A stretch of 64,000 nt of DNA from Paracidovorax anthurii (GTDB lineage: Bacteria; Pseudomonadota; Gammaproteobacteria; Burkholderiales; Burkholderiaceae_C). This document shows, piece by piece, positions 27,473 through 35,767 of the stretch (position 1 is its first letter; every line of letters begins with the position of its first letter). Below the pieces are notes generated by a model, which was not told the origin of the DNA, did not search any database, and saw nothing but the letters and a program-made list of their open reading frames with translations. The stretch covers positions 39,975-103,974 of the forward strand of contig NZ_QLTA01000014.1 of assembly GCF_003269065.1 (NCBI RefSeq), written 5' to 3'. Made by a program: the position numbers and the translations under genes.

Positions 27473-27833
27473 CTAGCCTTCACGGCCGAGTTGCCGCCAG
27501 ACCTTGTCGGCCCCATAGACCTGCATGTTCGCCCGCCAGACGCGCTCAATGTGCGGCACCAGGGCCTCGTCGCGTTGAGGGCGAGCGCAACGCTGTTCAG
27601 GGTTGTGCCGAAGGGCCGCGTGCCTTAGATGCCCCGACGGAGCGACCTGCAGAACCTTGCAGATCGGCTCAATCCCGTGGGTGCCGGGTGCTTGTCGATG
27701 AAGTCCCTCAAGACTTCAGTCGGCGGTCGAGCTCCGCCTGGGCGAAAATGCACTGGCCAGCTTCAGGATCTCGTTGGCCCGGCGCAAATCCTTGACCTCG
27801 CGCTCGAGTTCCTTGACGCGTGCGCCTCGGACG
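27473..27833 (-). pseudogene. IS3-family transposase remnant (orfA end plus orfB start)
   Basis: The minus strand encodes the C-terminus of an IS3 OrfA (KELEREVKDLRRANEILK), then after a lost base the conserved FAQAELDRRLK. A second frame carries the OrfB N-terminus (IEPICKVLQVAPSGHLRHAA, then VPHIERVWRANMQVYGADKV) and stops soon after at REG. At least two frameshifts and truncation at both ends show it is dead. The fragment separates the STAND operon from the 1276-residue gene. Confidence 0.85.
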
Positions 27834-27862
27834 GCAGTCCGATCCAAATGGAGGTGAGGCAG

Positions 27863-30800
27863 ATGGGGAAGAAGGCGCGCTTGAAGCGCGAGCGACGCGC
27901 GGCTGCGATGCCGGATTTGTTGCATCTCTTGAAGAACAACACGAAGTCCACTTGCGCGCGCGACGACGGCTTCAGGGACCAGTCCCAGGCCTTGAAGAAG
28001 CTCTTCATCGAGTTCGACCCAGCCGACGTAATCGTGTCGTTGGGAGTCTCTGAACTGTGGCTGCCCAACCGGTCCAGTCAAGTCAAGCACGTCTTCGGCT
28101 TCCAGGTTGCGTTGAGCATGCCGACGGCGGAGTACTCCGGGGCCAGGAGGATTGAGTCCTTCGAGGCGTTCCGAGAGTTCACTCACGAGCTCCATCAGCT
28201 GTTGCCGTCTAACCCGATGCTGGAGGACTTCGTTCCGGAGGCGGACTGGGGCGAGATCATGCTGCCGACGGATGGGCGGATCGAGCCCATCTTCTATGGG
28301 GGCAGCGTCGAGCGCATACCCGATTTCATCGAGGCATTTCGCCTCTTGAGGGCCGACGAACCACAAGCTCTCGCGGACATGCGGTTCGCACTTGCACTAC
28401 AGGCACACATTATCCGAAGCATCCCCGCGAGCCTTGTTGGGAGCACCGACCGAGTCCGCGCGGGTCATATCGAGATCCCAACGGCCGAGTTTTGGGCCGC
28501 TTGTCGGCAGACTCTACTTTCCACCTACGCCACCGTGCATCCCGTTGCCGGGCCAGCAAGCACGGCTGTGACAATCGAGCTGGGGGCGCTGCGTCCGGCA
28601 AGCACTTGGGGCTCCTTTGGCGATGGCGTGATGACAGGAACGGCGTTGCCTCACTGCCTCGTCCAAATCGGTCAAACCAGGATCCCGATTTCCCCCCGTT
28701 CTGCGTCTGCAGTGGTGATCGACTTCTGGGACGCACGGCCGCGGAACGCGTCGGTCGACTTCTATCGCAGGCTCGGACTCTTTCTGACGCATCGGCTGCG
28801 ACAAGGCTCTGTTGTCGCCGGACCTATGAGCGTCGTCGGCACATCCGAGCAGTTGGGTGGACCGTTCGTCGCGGTTGTTTCCACTGGAAGGAAGTTTCAC
28901 TTCATCGTGGCAGTTGCACCTGATGAATTGCCTCGTGTCGCATCACTTGAGCGAAGGCTCAGGCAACTCATCGACAGGAGCGACCGCTGGGGACTTGCAC
29001 TTCCCGACATCAGAGAGGTTGTGGAGTTCCGCCATCCGGACGGCCTGCAGCCGCGTTCCGCGGATGTTCAGGTGCTGGCTGTACTTGCTTGCGCCACTAC
29101 CAAGTTCAGCTCGTTCGAGCTTCCGACACCCAGGGTTCGTGTGTTGGGATTTCCAGACTTCGTGTCCATCTTCGACTCCCTGAAGAATGCGAAGGAACTT
29201 GACAAGTACTGGGACTACATCGACCAGACCAAGGGTCTCGTTGGAGGGTTCAGTGGGGCAACCGATCACTTCGCGTCGTTTCGCGACTCCCACGCGCTTC
29301 TGATTGACGGTGCGATTTCGCCCAACTTCATCAGCCTCGACCCGCACTGGAACTCGAGCTGGCGCTTCAACGAACTAAAGACGTTCTGGGAATCCGCGCC
29401 TGCGCGGTTCCCCGATGACCGAACGACTTGGGTCGTCGACGAGAAGAGCGATGGCCTGACAACCTTGCAGGCGAAGGGTCCACTCGCCTTGGCTTGGTCG
29501 GGCACCGCTGGGTCTGCCACGCTCCAAGCGCAGATCAAGATTGATGATGAGGAGCCGGACATGGAAAACGGTCCGGTCCTCGAGCTGTTCGTTCACTGCG
29601 TCGTCGACGCCATCACCCAGCGCGGGGACTTGCTATCGACTCTTCCGTTATTCCAGCGAGAACACATCGTCGTTCACTGCCGGTTCAACGAGCAGGCGCT
29701 GGTCTGCTTGTCCGAGCGAAGCCTGATAGAGGAACGGGCAGGGCTTCCACTCTTGAGCAACTGGCGTCTGGAGGCTGGGCGCGGTGGGCAGCGGGTGGTT
29801 GCGTCTGTGGAGGTAAACCTTGCGCGTCTGCACGTTCGCATGGAAAAGGCAAAGGATGCGTCATGTGAGGTCGAATGCGCGACCGAGATGGTGCTTGGGT
29901 TGTCTGAGCTGCTGGGTCTCTCGGTCGACGAGAAAGTGATGTCACTTTTGCAAGAGACGGCGACCCGTCAGCCCAGGTTCACGACCCATACGACGCAACG
30001 CCGAGTGGACGTCCCGAACTACGCGGACCCCAGTGTGCCCGAGGGAGAGCACTACAAGAGGGCACGTCGCGATCTGGCCGTCGTACTCAAGAACCAAGGC
30101 GTAGCAGCGCCTGCGCGATACGAGCTCGAGCCCGCCAAGGTCATCATGAACGCGGCGCGAGACGCAGCACGGCAGGTAATCCATGCGCAAGTGGCGCGGT
30201 TCGATCGGAGGCGGCTGCTACTCTTCTGCATCGAGCAGCACGACAAGCTGACGGCGAAGTATTCGAGCGAAGTCACTCGCATGAAGCTCAGTCTCACGCA
30301 CGAGGTGTCCTTTGATCGCTCAGCCCGCCTAGCCGAAGCCTACGAGGCGTTTACCAGCTCCGCACGCAACTACAGGTACTTGTTGGAGTGTTGCCTGAGC
30401 CTTCCGGAGCCAGGCGGCAGCGACTTCCGGTCTGCCGAGGCGGTCCAACTGATCGCGGCGGTGGATTGGCTCTCAGTGCTCTACGGCGCGAGCGACACGC
30501 TGCACAACGACATCGACGTCGGCGGGATTGAGCTGAATGATGCCTATGTGCCAACCGTGTACTTCTCAGAGGGGCGAGACGAGCGGGAGCGAGACTTCTT
30601 CCAAGAAGCTGCCAGCGCGAAGATCGGCATTGGCCTCTCGGCACAAGATGAGGTGAACTCCACCCAGGGGAGTTCCGGGACATGGGAGGCCATCGACACG
30701 GCATTCGTTGCCGACGTCGGTTTCTCGCTGACCCACCTCCTTCAGACGCTCAACATACTCTCTCGCTGGTATTCGATAGGTGGAAGTCCAGAGCTTGAGT

Positions 30801-31693
30801 TCTGCTACTCGGCAACGCCGCAGGCACTCAACGAGGTGCTGGTCAGGCACGTTCCCGATCTGACGTCCGAGCTTGCCGGCAAGCTCATCGAGTTCCTCAC
30901 CTTGGACCCAGTGGGGGTCCGGCGGCTCACAGGCAAGGATGTAGACGAACCCGATGTCCCGGTCTGGGAGCACAACAAGCGGGTTCACCGCTACCTCATC
31001 AGGCCGCTCATCAGGGTGGACGCCGACACGCTGGCTTGGGGAGCTGCCACAGTGAATCGGACGTCGGCGATCTGGGCGGGCTCCATCTTTGACGGTTATC
31101 TGCCGGCGGACTTCGCGTGGCCACACATGGTGAAGGCTGTTCGAACGGTCAAGGAGGGCATCGAGCGAGGACTTGAGGTCCGAGCCTTCGAAGTCACTTC
31201 GCGGGTAACGCCGTACGCGATGTCTGGCCTTGACCTCCGTCGACGTTTCCCCAAGGAAGCCTTCGAGGACGTGGGCGACTACGACGTGCTCGCCTACTGG
31301 CCAGAGCACAGTCTCTGGTTGAGCATCGAGTGCAAGTACAACCAGCCGCCGTTCTGTCTCAAGGACGCTCGTCGATTGCGGGATCGCATCTTCGGTCCAG
31401 GGGATGGCCGCTGGCACATGCAGAAGATTGAGCGGAGGCGGCTCTACCTGATAGAGCACGTGGAGCGGGTGCGGCAACTTCTTCAGTGGCCGGAAGGGCA
31501 GACTGGCGAACCCAGGTTCCGGGAGGTCTACGCTTGCCGGGACATCTACTGGTCAATGCGCGATCCGCCATACCCCGTGTCGTCGGAGTTTGTCCGAATC
31601 GACGGGCTGGAGGCATGGCTGCGCGGGATGATCGATGCGATGCACGAGGCAGGTCCGACACAAGGGCTTGCAGCGGTGATGCCGGCCAACTGA
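27863..31693 (+). CDS. Large unknown protein with C-terminal PD-(D/E)xK-like domain
   Basis: 1276 residues from the ATG at 27863, chosen because GGAGGTGAG lies just upstream and the frame before it is IS3-derived. The N-terminus is basic (MGKKARLKRERRAA). Most of the protein shows no motif I can name. Near the C-terminus GDYDVLAYW (Asp1141) followed by LSIECKYNQPP (Glu1156-x-Lys1158) fits a PD-(D/E)xK nuclease core, followed by helices rich in Arg and Lys. Size and setting suggest a sensor-effector defence protein. It may belong with the operon upstream, now split off by the IS3 remnant, or be an independent system. Confidence 0.65.
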   Translation: MGKKARLKRERRAAAMPDLLHLLKNNTKSTCARDDGFRDQSQALKKLFIEFDPADVIVSLGVSELWLPNRSSQVKHVFGFQVALSMPTAEYSGARRIESFEAFREFTHELHQLLPSNPMLEDFVPEADWGEIMLPTDGRIEPIFYGGSVERIPDFIEAFRLLRADEPQALADMRFALALQAHIIRSIPASLVGSTDRVRAGHIEIPTAEFWAACRQTLLSTYATVHPVAGPASTAVTIELGALRPASTWGSFGDGVMTGTALPHCLVQIGQTRIPISPRSASAVVIDFWDARPRNASVDFYRRLGLFLTHRLRQGSVVAGPMSVVGTSEQLGGPFVAVVSTGRKFHFIVAVAPDELPRVASLERRLRQLIDRSDRWGLALPDIREVVEFRHPDGLQPRSADVQVLAVLACATTKFSSFELPTPRVRVLGFPDFVSIFDSLKNAKELDKYWDYIDQTKGLVGGFSGATDHFASFRDSHALLIDGAISPNFISLDPHWNSSWRFNELKTFWESAPARFPDDRTTWVVDEKSDGLTTLQAKGPLALAWSGTAGSATLQAQIKIDDEEPDMENGPVLELFVHCVVDAITQRGDLLSTLPLFQREHIVVHCRFNEQALVCLSERSLIEERAGLPLLSNWRLEAGRGGQRVVASVEVNLARLHVRMEKAKDASCEVECATEMVLGLSELLGLSVDEKVMSLLQETATRQPRFTTHTTQRRVDVPNYADPSVPEGEHYKRARRDLAVVLKNQGVAAPARYELEPAKVIMNAARDAARQVIHAQVARFDRRRLLLFCIEQHDKLTAKYSSEVTRMKLSLTHEVSFDRSARLAEAYEAFTSSARNYRYLLECCLSLPEPGGSDFRSAEAVQLIAAVDWLSVLYGASDTLHNDIDVGGIELNDAYVPTVYFSEGRDERERDFFQEAASAKIGIGLSAQDEVNSTQGSSGTWEAIDTAFVADVGFSLTHLLQTLNILSRWYSIGGSPELEFCYSATPQALNEVLVRHVPDLTSELAGKLIEFLTLDPVGVRRLTGKDVDEPDVPVWEHNKRVHRYLIRPLIRVDADTLAWGAATVNRTSAIWAGSIFDGYLPADFAWPHMVKAVRTVKEGIERGLEVRAFEVTSRVTPYAMSGLDLRRRFPKEAFEDVGDYDVLAYWPEHSLWLSIECKYNQPPFCLKDARRLRDRIFGPGDGRWHMQKIERRRLYLIEHVERVRQLLQWPEGQTGEPRFREVYACRDIYWSMRDPPYPVSSEFVRIDGLEAWLRGMIDAMHEAGPTQGLAAVMPAN

Positions 31694-32015
31694 GAGGACG
31701 GACTGGTGCTTCAGATTGCGACACGGAAGCTGTTCAGGCGCGCAGTGCGGCGAGAGAACCAACTCCGCGGCATGCTCTACACGAACTCTTTGCCGCTGCT
31801 ATGCCTTGTTCAAGATGGTTTGGCTAGGCGTATACGCTTCAAGTTGCCCCTTTTCGTCCAAGGAGCGCCGCAGCCATGACTGCTTAACTGAACCGATTGG
31901 GCCAGGGGATTGCCGCCTGTGCTCGCCGTCGATGTAACGATTGGCATGGAACACGCCCTGGAGTGGTTCTCTCCAGGAGGCGATGCCAAAGGTCCCCTTT
32001 CTCCATCTGTTGTGC
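31694..32015. other. Gene-free spacer with one hairpin
   Basis: No gene is supported. CCTGGAG (31957-31963) and CTCCAGG (31971-31977) form a perfect 7-bp stem with a 7-nt loop, about 40 bases beyond the stop of the interrupted diiron-protein gene. It may be that operon's terminator, though no T-run follows on the minus strand. Confidence 0.4.
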
Positions 32016-32194
32016 TCAATGGGTCAGGCAGGCTCTTTCCTCTTCGGCTTCAAAAATGTTGAGCCAGAACTGATCCCACGCGGCTTTGCTCTTCTCGTAA
32101 CCGACGCGGATATCGGACTCCAGTTCGGGTGAGCGAGCAATCTCCTCGTCGATTGCCGCTCGCAGTCGCAGACGATGGGAGATGTCGATCTCGC
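32016..32194 (-). pseudogene. 3' fragment of the haem-oxygenase-like diiron protein gene
   Basis: On the minus strand this stretch reads EIDISHRLRLRAAIDEE, then SPELESDIRVGYEKSKAAW, and ends with a TGA at 32016-32018. Joined across the IS66 insertion it continues the frame DWRFWEIHIGE on the other side, with the duplicated 8 bases counted once. It carries the last metal-binding His (Asp-x-x-His) of the haem-oxygenase-like fold. It is separated from its 5' part by the 3-kb element and is presumably not translated. Confidence 0.85.
32187..32194. repeat. Left copy of the 8-bp target-site duplication
   Basis: GATCTCGC directly precedes the IS66 left end and is repeated exactly at 35204-35211. 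Confidence 0.95.
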
Positions 32195-32231
32195 GTAAGC
32201 GTCAGTCCAACACCCTCTTGACGGCGGAGCG

Positions 32232-32762
32232 CTATACCTCGACGACGTGCCGCAGCAGTTGGAAGTCGACGCGCCAGGTGCGGCCGTCCATGGCCTCGAG
32301 CGTGGCGGTTCGTCGGTTGATGCGCGTGACGAGGCCCACCTGGGCTATTCCCTTGGCATCGTCGAACGTGACCTTGTCGCCGACGTGGAAGGTGCCCGGC
32401 CCCTGCGGCACGGCAGGCTCCGGCGGCGGCTCGTACGGTTGGGGCTGCGCGCCAGGTGCAGCGCTCGTGCCTTCAATCGCGACGTAAGGAATCTTCCAGG
32501 TCCGGCGCACGGCCTCTTCCAGCACCGTGGCCTGGGCGTCATGCCGGGCGATGAGCTTGCCGTGCCGAACCTGGCCGGTGCGGTGGTCGATGAACTGCAC
32601 CGCCTGACCCAGGTGCAGACTGGCACGCGCAGCCATCGTGCGCTTGGGATCTGCCAGCAGCCCGTCGATGAGGGCCCGCATCTGGTACAGCTGCAAGCTC
32701 GGGGCATCCTGCAGCGCCTCGATCATGCGCGCGGCGATGTCGTCGTCAGCCATGACCGCCAT
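32232..32762 (-). CDS. IS66 passenger gene, unknown
   Basis: A 176-residue soluble protein following tnpC inside the element. It has a helical N-terminus (DDIAARMIEALQDAPSLQLY), a middle with HRTGQVRHGKLIARHDAQAT, a Pro-rich linker (about 115-130) and a C-terminal beta-rich module (FHVGDKVTFDDAKGIAQVG). Two short beta repeats of the form G-x-V-x-x-I/H-x-R-T suggest small beta-barrel (SH3/KOW-like) units. It has no known role in transposition. The start is set at 32762; the ATG at 32753 is also possible. Confidence 0.65.
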   Translation of the reverse strand: MAVMADDDIAARMIEALQDAPSLQLYQMRALIDGLLADPKRTMAARASLHLGQAVQFIDHRTGQVRHGKLIARHDAQATVLEEAVRRTWKIPYVAIEGTSAAPGAQPQPYEPPPEPAVPQGPGTFHVGDKVTFDDAKGIAQVGLVTRINRRTATLEAMDGRTWRVDFQLLRHVVEV

Positions 32763-32779
32763 GGTGCCAGGTGCTCGCG

Positions 32780-34354
32780 TCAAGCCGCCTTCCGCGCGGC
32801 GGGCTGCGCGGCGATCGCCCACGGCAGCAGCTCGTCGATGCGGTTGACCGGATGGTCGGCGATGCGCTGCAACACCTCACGCAGGTAGGCTTCGGGATCG
32901 AGCCCGTTCAACTTCGCGGTCTCGACCAGGCTGTACAGCGACGCGGCACGTTCGCCGCCAGCGTTCGAGCCCATGAAGAGGAAGTTGCCGCGGCCGAGCG
33001 CCACGCCGCGCAGCGCGCGCTCGGCCGCCGAGTTGTCGATCTCGATGCACCCGTCGTCCACGTAGCGCGTCAGCGCCGCCCACCGCGCCAGGCTGTAGCG
33101 CGCCGCCTTGGCAAGCTCGGACTTGGCCGAGACCCGGGACAGCACACCCTGCAGCCAGTCGTGGAGCTCCTCGAGCAGCGGGCCCGCCCGTGCCTGGCGA
33201 TGCGCTCGCCGTGCCGCCGGCGACTGGCCACGGAGGTCGGCTTCGACGGCATACAGCCCCTGGATGCGGCGCAGCGCCTGCGCTGCCAGACCGGCCTCGT
33301 CGCGGTGCTGCTCGTACAGATCCCACCAGGGTCTGCGCGCGTGCGCCCAGCAAGCCGCCTCGGTGACTTGACCTGTGTCGTACAGCCCGTTCCATCCACC
33401 GTAGGCGTCGGCCTGCAGAATGCCGCTGAAGCCGTGCAGGTGGCGACGGGGGTGTTCGCCCTTGCGGTCGGCCGAGTAGCGGAACCAGACCGCCGGTGGC
33501 GTGGTGTCTGCCGCGGGGCGGCCGTCGCGCACGTAGACCCACAGTCGTCCTGTACGGGTCTTGCCTTCGCCCGGCGCCAGCACCTTCACCGGCGTGTCGT
33601 CGGCGTGGATCTTGGGGGCCGCCAGCACGTGACGGCCGAGCGCCGCGACCAGCGGCTCCAGCAGCCGGTGCACCTGCTCGACCCAGCCCGCCATCGTGCT
33701 GCGGTCGATCTCGACGCCTTCGCGGGCATAGATGCGGCTCTGGCGGTACAGCGGCGCGTGGTCGCAGAACTTCGACACCATCACGTGCGCCAGCAACGCC
33801 GGGCCGGCGAGGCCGCGCACGATGGGCCGGCTCGGCGCGGCGGCCTGGAAGATCGCTTCGCACTTCGTGCAGGCCAACTTGGGCCGCACGGTGCGGATGA
33901 CCTTGAAGCGGGCCGGCACGTACTCCAGGTGCTCCGACACATCGGCACCGATGGCGCGCAGCCGGCCGCCGCACGCCGTGCAGCCGCAGGGCTGGCCGTA
34001 CGTATCGCGGTGGGCGTGGGTGGCGTCGGGGCGGACTTCGTTGTGCTCGCGAGGCAGGTGCTCCGGCAGGCTGCGGTCCACAGTCGCCGCGTTGGCCGCT
34101 GGCGCCGCCGGCTGGCGCACAGGCAGTTCGCTCAGCGCCGTGGGCTCGATCAGGCTGGCCTGGCCATCGTCGAACCGCTCGCTGGAGCGGCCGAACTGGT
34201 CGCGCAGCCGGCGCGACAGCTGAAGCGTGAGCTTGTCGACCATCAGCTTCAGCCGCTGCACCTCGCCAGCGCTGACACGCAGTTGCTGCTTGAGCAGCGC
34301 GGCATCGTCGGGCAGTTGGCTGATCGGGTCGATGTCCTGCGGCACGAAGCCCAC
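32780..34354 (-). CDS. tnpC: IS66 family transposase TnpC
   Basis: A 524-residue DDE transposase. A leucine-rich N-terminal helix precedes a zinc-finger pair CGCTACGG and CTKC (about residues 120-165). The catalytic core starts at KIHADDTPVKV (first Asp) and continues with QADAYGGWNGLY (second Asp). The C-terminal IS66 block includes IEIDNSAAERALRGVALGRG. It is full length and intact. Confidence 0.95.
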   Translation of the reverse strand: MGFVPQDIDPISQLPDDAALLKQQLRVSAGEVQRLKLMVDKLTLQLSRRLRDQFGRSSERFDDGQASLIEPTALSELPVRQPAAPAANAATVDRSLPEHLPREHNEVRPDATHAHRDTYGQPCGCTACGGRLRAIGADVSEHLEYVPARFKVIRTVRPKLACTKCEAIFQAAAPSRPIVRGLAGPALLAHVMVSKFCDHAPLYRQSRIYAREGVEIDRSTMAGWVEQVHRLLEPLVAALGRHVLAAPKIHADDTPVKVLAPGEGKTRTGRLWVYVRDGRPAADTTPPAVWFRYSADRKGEHPRRHLHGFSGILQADAYGGWNGLYDTGQVTEAACWAHARRPWWDLYEQHRDEAGLAAQALRRIQGLYAVEADLRGQSPAARRAHRQARAGPLLEELHDWLQGVLSRVSAKSELAKAARYSLARWAALTRYVDDGCIEIDNSAAERALRGVALGRGNFLFMGSNAGGERAASLYSLVETAKLNGLDPEAYLREVLQRIADHPVNRIDELLPWAIAAQPAARKAA

Positions 34355-34403
34355 TGTGCCGCAAGCGCGTCAGTACCGCATCGGGATCACTCCCGAGCGC
34401 CGT

Positions 34404-34751
34404 TCACGCGGCCAGCTGCGGCGTGTGCGTTCGCGCCGGCATGCGCCAGTCGATGCCTTCGAGCAGCATCGACAACTGCGCAGGCGTGAGCACGACCCGG
34501 CCCTCGCTGGCCTGGGGCCAGACGAAGCGGCCACGCTCGAGCCGCTTGGCCAACAGCATCAGGCCCTGGCCGTCGAACCACAGCACCTTCACGATGTCGC
34601 CGCGGCGGCCGCGGAAGACGAACACGTGCCCGCAGAACGGGTTCTCTGCCAGGGCAGTCTGGACCAGCGCGGCCAGGCCATCGAAGCCCTTCCTCATGTC
34701 GGTGTGGCCTGCCACGATCCACACCCGGGTGTTGGCCGGCAGACCGATCAC
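34404..34751 (-). CDS. tnpB: IS66 accessory protein TnpB
   Basis: A 115-residue protein with the family block GHTDMRKGFDGLAALVQ and FRGRRGDIVKVLWFDGQG. The GTG at 34751 was chosen because it overlaps the tnpA stop as GTGA, the usual coupling in IS66 elements. The longer open frame upstream is a shadow of tnpA. Confidence 0.93.
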   Translation of the reverse strand: MIGLPANTRVWIVAGHTDMRKGFDGLAALVQTALAENPFCGHVFVFRGRRGDIVKVLWFDGQGLMLLAKRLERGRFVWPQASEGRVVLTPAQLSMLLEGIDWRMPARTHTPQLAA

Positions 34752-35143
34752 GTCGGCATGCCGCGAAGCACCATGATCACGGTGCGCAGCGTGGCCGGAT
34801 CGGCGCCACTGCGCACCTTGACGACGACACCGGCAACCTCGACCTCGATGGCGTGCCCGCTCGACTCGCCGCTCGTCACCGGTGGCGCGGCCACCATCAC
34901 GGGCAGCAGCTTCGGCGCGGGTGCAGGCGCAGATCCCAGGCGCTGGCGCAGCGTCACCCAGCGGCGCAACTGGTTGGCGTTGACTTGATGGCGCATGGCC
35001 AACCCCGCCAGCGACGTCCCGGGCACCAGCGCCTGCTCGACGATCCAAGCCTTGAACGCCGGCAGATATCTGTGACGGCCTCGAGCGTTGGTCCGCTCAA
35101 TGCGCTGACCCGTCCAGACCGGCGTGTGTCCACTATCGTCCAT
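34748..35143 (-). CDS. tnpA: IS66 accessory protein TnpA
   Basis: A 131-residue protein with a helix-turn-helix (FKAWIVEQALVPGTSLAGLA, then MRHQVNANQLRRW) and a C-terminal beta region. It is required with TnpB and TnpC for IS66 transposition. It starts about 60 bases inside the right end of the element. Confidence 0.9.
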   Translation of the reverse strand: MDDSGHTPVWTGQRIERTNARGRHRYLPAFKAWIVEQALVPGTSLAGLAMRHQVNANQLRRWVTLRQRLGSAPAPAPKLLPVMVAAPPVTSGESSGHAIEVEVAGVVVKVRSGADPATLRTVIMVLRGMPT

Positions 35144-35203
35144 GCGTACGCATGCTCAGCACTCACGCGGCTTGGGTCAATGCGGCACTGAGGCCACGCT
35201 TAC

Positions 35204-35211
35204 GATCTCGC
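35204..35211. repeat. Right copy of the 8-bp target-site duplication
   Basis: GATCTCGC immediately follows the IS66 right end, identical to 32187-32194. Confidence 0.95.
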
Positions 35212-35736
35212 CGATGTGGATCTCCCAGAAGCGCCAGTCGATCACATCTGCATGCTCTGGATGGCGGGGTTCTTGCTGAAGTGGCTGTGCATTGCGGACA
35301 GGTACAGCTGACAAAGGCACTCGCCGCCCAGCCCCCGCAGGCCGACGCCGCGCGTTGGGGACTTGTCCTGCATCAGGGCACTGATCTCTTCCAGCAAGTC
35401 GATGTTGCTCGGGAGTGCGGCCGCATCGAAGGATTGCGGATCGGCACCCACACTCTTGAGGAACTCGTCGTAGAGGTGAGGATGCGCCCCATCTTCACTT
35501 CCTTCACCAAGCTCCTCGCTCAGGAATTCAGCGAGAAGACTGCGAAGCTTGCCGAACGGAAGCCGGTGCACCAGCAGTGCGAGATCGGAGATGTAGTAGA
35601 TCGTGAAGAATCGGTATTGAACGAAAATTCTCTGGAGCGCATCCAGGGGAAGTGTCTGCAGAGTCCTCAGGCGTGAGTCCGCGAGGTATTCCGCTTCCGT
35701 CTTACTCGAGTCTGCAAGTTGCCAGAACTGCGACAT
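35204..35736 (-). pseudogene. 5' part of a haem-oxygenase-like diiron (HDO) protein, frameshifted and interrupted
   Basis: From the ATG at 35736 the frame gives 164 residues and stops at 35242. The start of the fold is clear: FRQYRFFTIYY-type helix (IFVQYRFFTIYYISDLALL), then EFLSEELGEG and HPHLYDEFLKSVG, where Glu and His are expected metal ligands, then LRGLGGECLCQLYLSAM. Just before the stop the family continues in another frame (DVIDWRFWEIHIGE) up to the IS66 insertion, so a one-base loss or equivalent frameshift occurred near 35245-35255. The protein lacks its last metal-binding helix twice over. Last gene of the minus-strand operon. Confidence 0.85.
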
Positions 35737-35767
35737 GTTTTTTGTCTCCCTTTGTTGAAATCGTCGA

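Larger units (their letters stand above)
32195..35203. mobile_element. Complete IS66-family insertion sequence
   Basis: A 3009-bp element. The left end begins GTAAGCGT and the right end finishes with its inverse ACGCTTAC, so the terminal eight bases match and the rest of the termini diverge. It is flanked by perfect 8-bp direct repeats, the hallmark IS66 duplication length. Contents on the minus strand: tnpA, tnpB, tnpC and a fourth passenger gene. All three transposition genes are intact. The perfect duplication indicates a recent insertion without later rearrangement. Confidence 0.96.

Noticed and set aside
32771..34489. Plus-strand ORF of 572 codons opposite IS66 tnpC
   Set aside because: Antisense shadow of an intact transposase.
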